Counted from the stretch's first letter, positions 23,183 to 33,899 are shown. The stretch: DNA of 64,000 nt from Haemaphysalis longicornis (GCA_013339765.2 CM023452.1:161671416-161735415); one strand, 5' to 3'. Numbers and translations: made by a program. Notes: a model not told the origin generated them from the letters alone.

Positions 23183-25480
23183 CGGGTTGTTTCAGTGAAC
23201 ACTTTCAAAAATTCCTGAGGGTGGGAGTAAAGTTTTTCTTCGCACTCCTCCCCCAAAGGTGGCTCCGCTGGTACCGCCGTCAGCCGATGAGGACCAGCAG
23301 CGAGATGTTCGCCAGTGCGGCCGACGATCTGTTAAGCCGCCGGAGGCGGCCGTCGAGGAGTCGATGGGTTCGGTGGTTGCTGGATTCCGGTAGTCATTAT
23401 ACGCAGGCTTGGGTACGATATAACTTGGAGTTTATAGGCAGTACTATTTACAAGAGAAATTTACAATATTTACATAAAATGGGTAACTCGTTACAACTCT
23501 CGGCATAGCCGAAGGTACAGGGTACCTACAAACGAGAATGGACCCAAGTGGTGGATCTTAGAAGAACGCTCGGCATAGCCGATGGCGCGAAGCGCCTGTA
23601 AGAAGTAAAATCCGAACCCCGGTAATGGGGTTCCTAGCATTTATAGGATTTGGGCAGCGCCCCTGCTGGTGCGAGAGTGCACATGATGTCAGGCGGATAT
23701 CCGGGCTGACATCAGGGTGACTGACATCAGCTCTCAAAGCCCCGATTGGTCCACTACAAACAAATAAAACACACACACACAAAAAGAACTAACCAATCGT
23801 AAACATGTCACCCCCGCGTTCACATGACCCGATAATCTCTCTCATGCAACTCCTAGTCAGCTTTCCGCGAACGTTATTGCCACCGCTAAGCCAAGGCAAG
23901 GCCTCGGCTACACAAAGTCGCATACCGTGAGTAGTAGTCACCCCACTAGGTTGAACGGGCGGTAACTGCTCCAAGGCGAAAGGCGGACGGCTTAGAACGG
24001 TCTAGACTAACGCCTTACAGCAACGTCTTAACGTCTCGCCGCTTCGCCTTTGTTCACGGGCGCTCGCCGGCACAATGAGGAAGTCGGGGCTAATCCCCTC
24101 CCGAGGCCAAGGACGGCCGCCGCCCGACCCGCGGGAAGAGCTGACCGCATACCAGCGCAACGAAGGTTTTCGGGAAAAGCACCCCCTCCTCTCGCCGCAC
24201 AAAAGGAAGGAACGCGAGGCATGCGCTCGCGGCTTCCAACTTCGCGTCTCGCCGGTAAACAAAACGAGAATTACGCAGCGGGCTTACAGTGGGCTTTTCA
24301 AGAAAAATAGGAATTCTCTTAAGAAACAAGCTGTCAGGTTCGGAGGACGTCAGCAGTTATAAAATGTGATTTACATAGTTAATTAATAAAATTGTCTATG
24401 GAACTTTTGAATTAGCGAAGTTTGGCGGTTATTGCCAATTGCGAGTTTCTAGCCACAGAGACGACGATAACCGATCAATTTTTAGATCAACAAAAAACAC
24501 ACTCTGTAGAGCCCTGCAACCCGCAAAAATTAAGTATTTTTCCAGCATGAAACCGAAACGCAGGGCACATGGTGCGCCAGAAGTCTAGTGAAAATGCAAC
24601 ATCCGCTGATGACGTGTTGCAGTGACTGTGTCGCCCAATTCAAGAAGGCTCTGGTGATTCCCCACGCTAGGGAATCAGCTGATATAAACGCCTTCGCCTC
24701 CTGTATATTTTCAATGATCAACGGTCACCTTATACCACGTCTAGCGTTATATTTTCTTTCGTTGGTAGGCGCAAGAAAAAGGCTAGCCATCGCCCACGGC
24801 GCGGTCGCCAGTTTCAGGAGCCGTAGTGGGCGTTGGCGACAGTTTTGCTTTTCTTTTTTTTATTGTCTTGACCATATCTGAAGTGGCTACCAGACGTGAA
24901 AAATGTGAAACGTCACCATCCGTTCATTTTTTTTTGTTAGGTTTATCTGCTGTTCGTTTATAATCGCTGCGTGTTAGAAAGCGCGTCAGACAAAGGAAAG
25001 GTTTGGTTGCTGGGTGAGGAAGGTTTTCGTGGCTGTGGCCGCATGCTGAGGCTTCCTAGCTAGGGTAAATTGCCCTTACATTTCGAATTGGCCGCCACAT
25101 TCATTGAAACACGTCACCAGTGGACGTTGCGTTCGCTCAAGACTTCCAGCGCTCCTCGAGCGCCGAGTTTCGTTTTCGAGCAAAAAACAACGGCAGGTTT
25201 CCTCGCGCACAGGGCTTTAAACACCGACTTTTTCGTTGTTTTAAAATATGATGTGAAATCGTCTTCTCCGGGACTACAAAATTACCGTTCACAATAGCCA
25301 CCAAAATCCGCTAATTAAGAAGTTAATTAGGAGAGTTTAATTACCCACCTAAATAATGTGCACGCCCTTCATACTACCTGGCGTCCGCCGCAGCTAGCAG
25401 TCTCATTCTGAAGAGGGTTTCTTTTTTTCTCGAAGATCCTATTTTTAAGAATTTTTGAAAGTGTTCGCTGAAACACCCTG
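23183..25480. mobile_element. TIR element with TA duplication inside the MADF intron
   Basis: The left end is CGGGTTGTTTCAGTGAACAC followed by TTTCAAAAATTC. The complement of the right end is CAGGGTGTTTCAGCGAACAC followed by TTTCAAAAATTC. About 32 of 36 bases match, and each end is flanked by TA. Size 2.3 kb, no transposase recognised, hence non-autonomous. TIRs starting CAGGGTGTTTC with TA target sites suit the Tc1/mariner superfamily. The CG-rich block at 23240-24300 has a base composition unlike the rest and may be a separate insertion. Confidence 0.7.
23240..24300. repeat. CG-rich unclassified repeat inside the TIR element
   Basis: GC-rich, with CTCGGCATAGCCGA present at 23503 and 23568 and a CA run at 23771. 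The style resembles an LTR or regulatory region of a retroelement, but no second copy or terminal repeats are visible in the window. Confidence 0.35.
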
Positions 25481-25499
25481 TATATTATGGGAATGGCTT

Positions 25500-25690
25500 C
25501 AAGCTATCTCTTAGAACCACATAATTATTAGTGAGAGCAGTGGGAGACTGCTCCTCAGCTCAGATCCCGCGGATCAGCTCTGGGACATTCAGTTAGCCGA
25601 AGACGCTGCTAGGACCCAAAGGCACCTGGCTGACATCTAGGATGGAAGGCTAGCCCTCCTAAACTGGACAAATAAATGTTCTTTCCCTCT
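25500..25690 (+). pseudogene. LINE 3' end fragment
   Basis: The frame reads LLSSDPADQLWDIQLAEDAA, then RTQRHLADI and a stop. It is followed by AATAAATG and a pyrimidine-rich CCCTCTCCCCCC tail. This resembles the C-terminus and 3' UTR of tick LINEs: the D-P/E-D-Q-L-x-x-V-x-R-A pattern is also found at the end of the 28353-29501 copy. Confidence 0.6.
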
Positions 25691-25736
25691 CCCCCCTTTT
25701 AATGAAAAACAACACAATTATAATTGTTTTCGCACG

Positions 25737-26005
25737 CACTATGCTGTAGTGTAACAAGCATGCATTTGTTAACAATGGCAATGTTGGCATGTTTGACGTT
25801 GCATTAACGATCGCCTGCGTAAACACACTAACTTGCTCCAAGGGTCTGCCGGCAGCCGGAAGTTAAAAAAGGAACTCAGAATGGCATGCGCGATCCATGA
25901 GCCTTTCTGTATAACACAGTGCAGCAACGAGTGTGCTAGTACACATACACTATGGTAGTGTAAAAAGCATACATTTATTAACAGTGGGAATGTTTTTCTT
26001 GCTGT
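25737..26005. repeat. direct duplication of ~60 bp, 211 bp apart
   Basis: CACTATGCTGTAGTGTAAC (25737) and CACTATGGTAGTGTAAA (25948) are each followed by AGCAT(G/A)CATTT(G/A)TTAACA and TGTT. The intron sequence between them is unrelated to either copy. Confidence 0.6.
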
Positions 26006-26096
26006 TACTAGAATATTTTGCCATGTTTCAGGGCAAACATTGACACTTTTTACACACCTATACACCAATACATACACCTTCATTTTTGCTGTGCAG

Positions 26097-26660
26097 GACT
26101 TCTGGCAACTTCGAGCCACAGAATAAGCAGAAAAAGCAGGATGCCCGGCAAGTGGGACGTCAGAGGACGGCAGAAAGCCTATTTAGAGAAATGTCTCATA
26201 GCCAATTTGAGAGCATCGAATTTGATTAGACGGACGACCACGCTGATCTGTACCCAGTGCCGGTGGGGTCGGATTGAGTGTGCCCCGTTGCTACCTAAAC
26301 CAGCATCTCCATCGCTTGAGTCAACACAGTCATCAAGTGATTCGGCACCATCAGCGCTGGGAACTGTGTCATCGCTTGGGTTGGCGGGAACGTCACTGCA
26401 AAGCCAGGGGTCCCGCCTTGTCCAGCATGTCTGCGATGCAACCACCTAAAAAAGAAAAAGGAAAGACGGACGATGAAAGTTTGCTTGATAGAGCATCTTG
26501 GAAAACTACCAAACAGTCTAGAGGAACAGGACGACCATCATCATTTTGCGTTGTCGCTCGTGAGGGAAATGAGAGAAGTAAAAGAGGAACACCACTTGGA
26601 CATGCGCATGAAGATTATTGAAGTGATCAAACAATTTAAAGTAGCTGAAGTGTGGTGCCT
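26097..26660 (+). pseudogene. MADF-BESS protein, exon 3 with BESS-like domain
   Basis: The acceptor TTTTTGCTGTGCAG precedes 26097. In phase 2 the join reads K/TSGNFEPQNKQKK, matching the T-S-G-N that often follows the WxFYEQ-L motif in these proteins. The frame meets a stop at about 26228 (FD stop TDDH). Further on, after frame changes, HHFALSLVREMREV followed by MRMKIIEVI (26540-26650) fits a BESS motif, a roughly 40-residue protein-interaction domain. The gene ends about 140 bp before the convergent transposase stop at 26795. Stops and shifts show it is dead. Confidence 0.6.
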
Positions 26661-26794
26661 CTTGTTTATTTAGAGCTGACAAAACGTAGGAATACAGAAC
26701 GAGGCATGTTGACTTGAGTGGTGCTACACGAGTGGGCCAATTATAGATGGGTAAACATGATTCAAAGTGTCTTTGCGATTAAAGGAGTTTACCT

Positions 26795-27230
26795 TCAGAA
26801 AAGTGGGTGCAGCCCCTGCTCTTGCAGGCGCTTGAGAGCCCCTTCTTTGGAGACCCTTGGCTGGTGCCACTGCCAAGGCACCTCTCCAGCGCTGCTGCAA
26901 AAGTAGGCAGAGAAGAGGGCCCTGGCATCTGCAGCATCTGAACCGAAGTTTCTTGACTGCATCCCTTGATGCGGGAAACAGCAGGGGTCCACGTGCTGCC
27001 GCCCCGACGCCTGCTGATTGCCTTGCCTGCATTCTCCTGCGACCACATTCCCGAATTTTTCTAAGTGGTCCCGGAACTGCTGGGATTATTCGTTCAGGAC
27101 GGACAAGAAATTGTGGAGAACGCATGCCGCTTTCCCCACAAAATCCACATTGTTGGGTAGGAGTGGGATTGTTCTCAGCAGAATGCGCCACCTGGCTGCC
27201 GTGATGTCAATGACATTCTCTGCACACCTC
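26795..27230 (-). pseudogene. PIF/Harbinger transposase, last exon
   Basis: A minus-strand acceptor TTTTACCAG precedes 27230. The exon reads RCAENVIDITAARWRILLRT, then NVDFVGKAACVLHNFL. This is the C-terminal DDE block of HARBI1-like transposases: R-x-x-E-N-A-F-G...W-R-x-L-x-R, containing the third acidic residue Glu. It ends with FSAYFCSSAGEVPW and a stop at 26795. One in-frame stop follows HNFLSVLNE. The preceding exon (29557-29860) ends in phase to join here, but the LINE at about 28350-29556 sits at its donor. Confidence 0.8.
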
Positions 27231-28345
27231 CTGGTAAAACGAAATAACAATAGTGCGAAATAGGTTTCAGAAGAAGCAACCTTTTAAAACCAATTCTGTA
27301 GACTTAATTTTGAACTGCAGCTGCAAGAACACCAACGTAAAATGATTACATGCTAGTACCGACTAACTTTGGTCAGCCCATTTAGCGGCAAAGTAACACA
27401 CACATTGTAAAGCAACACAAACACATTTGGTGTCGAAGCCTCGATTAATCTTTCCACTCGCACTGATCTTCTGTTAGACAAACTTGTTTCCTTTCTTGAT
27501 CACGTTAATGTACAGCTGCATCATAATGACTACACAGCATTTATTGTCGGAGCAAAAATGTCAGAATATTTTTTTACTGGCTGCATGTTTTTTCTCTATC
27601 CGTGGCTATGTGGCCAGACCTCTTGCATTCCAATCGATACTATTGTGTAAGCGCACATGTGCACCAGTTGCCCTTCCATCTACTGTCACATACTTAGGTT
27701 TATTAGTTTATTTTTTATACATCTTAAGATATCCGATAAGCACACGTATATAACGAACTCCAAAAGGTTGCTTGTCTCATGGGTTCCATTAGTGTTATGC
27801 CCACTGGACATACATAAATCTTTTTGCTTGCTTACAGTGTGTTGCGGTATGGCATTCGCAGTTTTTATTTCTGTACCACGTCTAGAAATACACCAATTTA
27901 AATCTGCACTTATGCTTGTAATGCATAGCTTACCACAAGCCGCATAAGCTGCTATGCAAGCCTGATTTTTCTGTGCTATTCAGACAGACAGGGCTGCTGC
28001 TGAAAATATTTTTCATACCGAGTTTGTACTAAGTATGGTGGGCTCTACCGAGAGTTTGAACTAAGTATTGTGAGCTGTACGTTGTGCACTTTTTCTACCT
28101 CTTCTGTTTTTAGCTGTTTTCCCTCTGAATTGTTTTTGCTCAGCAGCCGTGTACTGAAATTAAGAGCTGCTGTTTTAGAGCTGTGGCTGACTATATGCTT
28201 TTAAATGTGGCTTCTGGTACCTTTTAAAAACTGTCTCCCTTTCGTGTTCATTGTTTTTATTTGCTTCATGTTTATTTCCCTTTATTAATGTCACAACGTC
28301 AAGTGTGTAATAAATGTTATTTCAAATGTTTTTTCTCTTTGTGTG
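27231..28345. other. transposase intron, AT-rich
   Basis: Non-coding. Two 31-32 base near-copies (CCGAGTTTGTACTAAGTAT at 28018 and its partner at 28049) form a small tandem repeat. Confidence 0.5.
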
Positions 28346-28349
28346 AAAT

Positions 28350-29556
28350 TAAGTGCGGCAAGCTCAGCATACCCAAAGAAATGGCCTGATATCATACCGT
28401 GCTAAATTGGACGCATTAATCAGAAAGGCATATAAGCAGGCTCTGGGCCTCCCAGTAAGCACCTCGAATGAAAAACTTTTAAAACTGGGTATTCACAACA
28501 CAGTGGCTGAAATCATCGAGGCTCATCTATCAAACCAGCGACAAAGATTGGGGTCAAGTATTACTGGGAGAAGCCTCCTAGGCAGACTAGGAATGACGTC
28601 CCCTGAAGAGGTACAGTATCGGGATATGCCAATCGAACTGCGAGAGAAGATTGCAGTAGCGCCAATACCGCGCAACATGCATCCAGTACATCATGCAGGC
28701 AGAAGAGAGGCAAGAGCTCGTGCAATCGGAAGGGTCAATGACAACAGGGCCAGCACGGTCTATACAGATGTGGCTGACTACGCCAGAAGGGGATCGATGA
28801 CCGCTGTTGTGACAACCGCAACGTCGCATATTACCAGCATTACCCTACCCTGCACGACCACTGACCAAGCAGAAGAGGCTGCCATTGCACTGGCCATCTC
28901 TCAGACCACCGCAGATACAGTTGTCACAGATTCCCAACAGGCATGCCGAAATTGCCTGCATGGAAGAATATCCAAATGTGCCTTAAATATTCTTCTTCAA
29001 CGTCCGCTTCACCGACGAGTCAATATACTCTGGACTCCAGCCCATTCGATCCTCCAGGGCAACAACACCGCCCATAATACTGCCCGAGAGCTATCCCGCC
29101 GGGCACCACGAGGGATAGAGGCTCCGAGCCCATTGCTCACCTACCACGAGATCAGTCAACATTACAGGCTCGAGCGCAGGATTTACCCCCCGGCCCACGA
29201 ATCCTTAATGAAAGCCCAGGAAAGAATACTTAGGCTGCTTCAAACGAATACGTTTCCCCACTTGACGAAATTGCGCCTAATGTACCCAACCCAGTACTCC
29301 GCTCTATGTGAGTTTTGTGGCGAACCTGGCACGCTCTACCATATGGTGTGCGGTTGTCAGAAAAACCCCAAGTTGGACAGAATTTCTCGTCCGTCTTATG
29401 AGCAGTGGGAGAGCGTGTTGTCCAGTTCCAGTCCGGAAGACCAGCTTCGGTTGGTTGAAAGGGCTGTCGCAGCTGGCACCACGAATGGGGTCCTGAAATG
29501 AGGACACCACTCCACATTTTTTTTTGCTAATAAAGAAGTTCATTCTCTCTCTCTGT
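28350..29556 (+). pseudogene. 5'-truncated I-type LINE: RNase H and zinc finger, with 3' tail
   Basis: The frame 28353-29501 (382 codons) is open throughout. It starts inside the RT C-terminus (LDALIRKAYKQALGLPVS) and has a complete RNase H region: TVYTDVA (D139), AEEAAIA (E174/175), VVTDSQQA (D193), and WTPAHS (H231) with GNNTAHNTAREL. The last catalytic Asp (G-N-E-x-A-D) is His here. A C-x2-C-x7-H-x4-C finger follows at residues 319-335. After the stop come AATAAA (29530) and a CTCTCTCT tail, the 3' end. Its good frame suggests a fairly young insertion. It interrupts the Harbinger transposase exactly at an exon/intron junction. Confidence 0.85.
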
Positions 29557-29860
29557 CTCGGCTGAGCCTGTAATTGAAGACTCTTCGTCCGCCTTCCAGG
29601 TGATTAGCTGGGAAGGGGCGAATAAAGTCTCTCCGCAGCTGAAACGCCTCATCCCCAACGAAGGCGTAAGGGGCAACTGTGGTTGTACCTGGGAGCTGCC
29701 GAAGTGAGGGTATGTCCATCTGCCCCTTGCTGAGGGCCTTCCCGAACTCTGCATTTTTGAAGACGCCGCCGTCGCTCTGGCGGCCCTAAGCACCCACGTA
29801 CACCAACACGAACTTGCAGGTGCTGTCCACCACACCCATGAGGACTATGGAGAAAGTGCC
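29557..29860 (-). pseudogene. PIF/Harbinger transposase exon with second catalytic Asp
   Basis: The acceptor TTTTGTTGCAG precedes 29860. The exon reads GTFSIVLMGVVDSTCKFVLV, then a stop in YVGA-stop-GRQSDGGVF, followed by FGKALSKGQMDIPSL, YAFVGDEAFQL, FIRPFP and RVFNYRLSR. The GRQSDGGVF block holds the second catalytic Asp of the DDE triad, and FVGDEAF...RPFP is diagnostic for HARBI1-like proteins. Only one stop is seen. Its donor side is replaced by the LINE tail at 29556. Confidence 0.85.
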
Positions 29861-29939
29861 CTGCAACAAAAGGCATAAGACACAACATTGGCACATGGAA
29901 ACAGTACGTATAGGTGGGATCTACAGTAATAAGCGATTA

Positions 29940-30785
29940 CAGTAAAGGCTCACTAATTTGAACCACAAGGGGACGCCGTCTCAGTTCAAATCAATGAAAG
30001 TTCGAACTAACAAAGTTGAATAACAACAGTACACAATGATAGGGAAGCAGTAAGACATGTAAATAATTTATTTCTTGAAAAAAAAAACTCAACAATTGCT
30101 GCCTGCCTGTTGCCCTACAAGCCGACGGCGACCACTTTTTGTTCTAACTAGCGGATAGGGCGGTAGGCCTCGTTCTCGAATTTTTAAAATAAAGAAGAGA
30201 GGGGCGGTATTCCATCCGACCATTACATTCAAGCCGCGATGCTGCAGTGTCCTACTCCTCTTTGTCGTCACTGGCGTCGACGGGTTTTGTTTCTGAACTA
30301 AGAAATGCTGTCATCTGTCAGCGTGCCACAAAGCACTTCTCTAGGGTCCATGCCGTTGAAATCCACAATGAAGTCATCTTCGAAAGCGTGCACCATAGGG
30401 GGTTTGAATGGGTTTACCCTATTTTACCTTCTCTCTCCGTTTTTCCCTACATTCCAAAGGCCACCCACCATTGTGTGTAGGCAGCTGGTGCGTTAATGTG
30501 GCCGTACCTAAAAGCGTGAGGGTTCCGCTAGTTGGTAATCTATTAGCAACACAGCGCAAAAAAGACCAAGGAACGAAACGGAGACGACGAACAAGCGTAC
30601 CACATGCACCAAGCCGCCAGCTCGGAGGCACAAATTCAAATTATTCGTGAGGGAGCCGACTCATGTCTGAATTAAGGGCTCTTTTTATACATAGGCTTCT
30701 ATCAGAGCTCCTATGGGCTACATCGTACAGTTCAAATTATCCATAAATTTGAATTTTTGAAGTTTGAATCAACGAGCTTTTACTG
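29940..30785. mobile_element. Tigger/pogo-like MITE with TA duplication
   Basis: The ends are CAGTAAAGGCTCACTAATTT(GAACC) and, complemented, CAGTAAAAGCTCGTTGATTC(AAACT), with TA at 29938 and 30786. CAGT-starting TIRs and a TA target are typical of pogo/Tigger elements of the Tc1/mariner superfamily. The 846-bp interior has no recognisable transposase. It lies in an intron of the Harbinger transposase. Confidence 0.7.
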
Positions 30786-31575
30786 TACAATGAAGTATGA
30801 CAAAACTGACTGAAATCACCTACGCTGTCCATATATTCATCTTTCCCTGCTCATTTTCACAGATTTCTGGGATTTGCAGTGATAACATCTAATTTATCTG
30901 TGAATGCTCTGAGGGACACCACTGTTGAAATGAAATTTCAAATCAAGCACTAACTTAAAATGTCATAACACACCCCTGCCAGGGCATTAGCAAAATATTG
31001 CTCTTGCAAAACGACAGTGTAATAAAACTCACACTTTATACAACTCCAGCCTCATTTTTTTTGTGGAGCCATGGCTTGGCGCATCATGCCTACACCAGGG
31101 GGCTGTACCGCTTCATTTTGACAAATGGAGAGCTCACCCCCCTCCCTATGCTTTATGGAGCCCCTGTGCACTACTGAAAACTGGTGCATGCTAAAAACAT
31201 TTGGCACCGCGGGGTCCAGCTCCAGACGTGACCGAATACTTTAAATAAGAAGGTACTTAAAGAAAGGGACGAAGAATTTTAGGCAACTTCCTGCATTGCT
31301 CAGTATGCAAGCCTACTCAAACAAAAATACCTTGGGTATCCCTTTTACCACTGCAATTTTTAGCGTCATCTTTTTTCCATAATTGTCACAGTATTGCTAT
31401 TGGCATCACGTTCCAACAAATAGGTGCTGCACAATGGCTGTCTACGCAGCTATACCACACATCCTCTGGGAGACATGGGCACACTACTTCTCCCACACCA
31501 CTCCTTCCTGTTTCAGTGTACGGCCATTTTTAAGGTCGAATAATGGTCAAAAGGTGCATAAATGGCCGAGAATGA
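30786..31575. other. transposase intron, no further feature
   Basis: AT-rich, non-coding; nothing else recognised. Confidence 0.5.
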
Positions 31576-31580
31576 CTTAC

Positions 31581-31725
31581 CTTGTAATTGAAGTAGGCAG
31601 CTACCCGATTTTGGGGGGCAAGTTATGGCGACGTGTTTTCCATCAACTGCCCCCAAACAGTTTGGGAACTGCCAACGCGTGGTGAAGTACTGAGCGATCT
31701 TGGCCCACTCAGCCTTGGTTGGTGC
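31581..31725 (-). pseudogene. PIF/Harbinger transposase exon with first catalytic Asp
   Basis: The acceptor TTTATTCCAG precedes 31725 and the donor AAG/GTAAGT follows 31581. The exon reads APTKAEWAKIAQYFTTRWQF, then PNCLGAVDGKHVAITCPPKSGS. This is the HARBI1 signature W-x-F-P-N-C-x-G-A-x-D-G-K-H with the first DDE Asp. The last codons need a one-base correction at TGCCTAC to read the usual Y-F-N-Y-K before the donor. The exon joins 29557-29860 in frame after that correction. Confidence 0.85.
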
Positions 31726-31869
31726 CTGGAATAAATTGCAAAGCAAGCGAGCGACAAACATGTTGACTGAACATTACCCATTTTTACCTCAAATGTTTGC
31801 ACGGTGCAATGCGAAAGAAACTACTCATTCACTTTTCTTTGCGCATAATCCATTGAATTCTGCAACAAA

Positions 31870-32640
31870 TTCTATTAACGGAGTACTGACACGAAATGTT
31901 CGTGTTACGTTTTTTTCGCTGCTATGCGTGCCTACTAGCCCACTAATAATAGAATGACAGATTAGACGGTCGAGCGCAGCGTAAACTTTCATTTACGGCG
32001 TCGTTTATTTCTGTCAGTTTCGGTTTCGACAAAACGAACGCCGAGTGGCCGCCATGACAGGAGGTATCCCGTGACGTCACCATTCTTGCTGTATCGCTGC
32101 CGCTCTTTTCGATGCTCTTTGAAATTTTGCCACCGAATGCCACCAGTGGACCAAGGTGCCATCAAGAACTCGAAGCTGCACTACCGATTGTGCTTTCAGA
32201 ATTGCGCGCTGTTGTGTGTGGACAGTGACGATAGCTATGTTGTAGATGTGCTGTCGGCTATCAGTATCCTGCCTGATGCTTGGAAGCCAATGACACAGGA
32301 CACAATCCGCAACTGCTTTCGGCGTGTGGGATTTGTGCTTGGCAGTGAGGACGAGGATAGTGACACAGTCCAGAACCCCATAGCTAGGATGCCACCTGCC
32401 GCAGCATCCGACACTTTCGATGACCTCCGTGCTAGCAGTATGGGATGTTGGAGTGGCTACGTATGAAGATTTAACCCACATCGATAGTGCGTTCTTCGGT
32501 GTGCTGAAATGGATGATGGCAAAATCTTACGCCAGGTACTCAAACCGGCGCAGGATGACAGTAACTCCGATGATAAAGTCTCTTAAAGAATTGTTTGCAC
32601 CGCAGATATATATGAAGTATAGCATTCACTGAAAGGAAAT
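31870..32640 (+). pseudogene. Tigger/pogo transposase C-terminal fragment (CENP-B-like DDE)
   Basis: Plus-strand reading: LPPNATS in one frame, then PPVDQGAIKNSKLHYR, LSAISILPDAWKPM and TIRNCFRRVGFV. This is the conserved end of Tigger/jerky/CENP-B-type transposases: L-P-P-N-x-T-S-x-x-Q-P-x-D-Q-G...A-W-x-x-V-x-x-x-T-I-R-N-C-F-x-x-A-G-F. The few residues between LPPN and DQG are deleted. Only the C-terminal DDE block is present; the catalytic N-terminal part and DNA-binding domain are absent. It sits inside an intron of the Harbinger transposase. Exact ends are not clear. Confidence 0.8.
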
Positions 32641-32667
32641 TTGCTGCAGGGATGTGATGTTCCTTAC

Positions 32668-32797
32668 CTTCATAAAGTGGTCCTTGAGACGAGCCCAAAT
32701 TGCTCTGCAGGTCAGGTGGATGCTGGTGCGGGCAGTTTCGACACCGACACGGTAGGCCTATGCCACACTGCAAATGTCCTGCCCTGAAGCCAGGTAG
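32668..32797 (-). pseudogene. PIF/Harbinger transposase exon
   Basis: The acceptor TTGTTGCAG precedes 32797 and the donor AAG/GTAAGG follows 32668. The exon reads YLASGQDICSVA, a stop, then AYRVGVETARTSIHLTCRAI and WARLKDHFMK. This corresponds to the HARBI1 segment L-A-T-G-x-S-F-x-S-L-x-x-x-F-R-V-G-x-x-T. The exon joins 31581-31725 in frame (FMK/APTKAEW). Confidence 0.8.
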
Positions 32798-32985
32798 CTG
32801 CAACAAAGAGAAAAAGTAATTTCTCATACAATTAACCATGCATGGCCAGCACAACTGCAACAAAAGCGTTTTATAATATTCAACAATATTTCAATTGCCT
32901 TGTTTAAGCCGAGGTATGCATCTATGACCTGTCCAATGAAATGTTTATGCCCTCGCATCAGCATCAGAACGCAGCTTGTACCAAC

Positions 32986-33149
32986 CTCAAGGTTATGGCA
33001 AGCATTTCGCCTGGCTCCAGGGGCTCCCTGATGTAGTGTTGCCGCGTTAAATCAGCGGCAACAAAGCCCAGAAGCTTGTCGAACAGTTGGGGCGCAATGC
33101 GGCAAAACTTATAAAAAAATTGGTGGTCGCCCTCACACATTCGACGCAT
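32986..33149 (-). pseudogene. PIF/Harbinger transposase exon
   Basis: The acceptor TTTTCTCTACAG precedes 33149. The exon reads MRRMCEGDHQFFYKFCRIAP, then LFDKLLGFVAADL and PLEPGEMLAITL. This is the helical N-terminal part of HARBI1-like transposases: D-x-x-x-F-x-x-F-x-R-M-x-x-x-x-F-x-x-L-L...P-x-E-R-L-A-V-T-L-R. The donor is TTGAG/GTTGGT at 32986, continuing at 32797. Confidence 0.75.
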
Positions 33150-33499
33150 CTGTAGAGAAAAAGTATAGTGTTGAAGTTGAACATAACCATTTAATTATTG
33201 TACACTACGTAATATCGAAAGGGCCGTGAAAAGGTTGGATAATTGAAAACGTGAGTAGTGCCAGAATGACTCCTTTCCAACTCAAGGAAACTTGCGACAC
33301 ACAAGAGTAAACTTGAAAAGCACACACTTGTCAACAGAGTTGTCAACAGTGGGATGCTTAGTTTACGCAACCAATGCGCGGACAACGAAGGACAAGCGAG
33401 AGCTTATTATAACGTGCGCTCCCGTGCACACCCTGTGCTTAGAAAACAGACAACAATCTCAGTTGTGACTAGCGCACTTAGCTAACCATGCCTACAATA

Positions 33500-33730
33500 A
33501 CAGGGCTCAGCATTAATTCACTGCGAACGAGCAACAAGTTACTGACGGCTGTGTGGTACAGGCCTTCCTGTTTGGGCGCAAAGAGACAGGACCGCACCCA
33601 GCAACGCCGCTCTCTCTTCGCTGCCGTCTTCGGATGACTGTCTTAGCTACTCGCGTAGCCAGCAGCAACACATGGCTGCGAGTTAGCGTAGCGACCATTT
33701 CTCCACGACAAATCAGGATAAACGGCAGCG
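33500..33730 (-). pseudogene. PIF/Harbinger transposase, N-terminal exon
   Basis: Minus-strand frames read SHVLLLATRVAKTVIRRRQR and, one frame over, RRCWVRSCLFAPKQEGLYHT, then AVSNLLLVRSE. An arginine-rich run followed by W-V-R-P-x-x-x-x-R-x-x-x-G-x-Y is the typical start of animal Harbinger transposases. A one-base shift lies in the arginine run near 33605. Upstream minus-strand sequence to about 33893 stays open but is unrecognised. Confidence 0.65.
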
Positions 33731-33899
33731 GACGATGGAAGAGCGCGACACGAAACAAGCGAGCGAATCCGACCGCGAACGTACCACCCACCAGTTCGGC
33801 TAGTGTGCTCGGCTGATGACTAGGCTCGGCTGCAGTGTGTACTTGGCGTCGCGTCGACCCAGCTGCGGCGGCTGCGTATATCAGATGGGTCAAAGAAAC

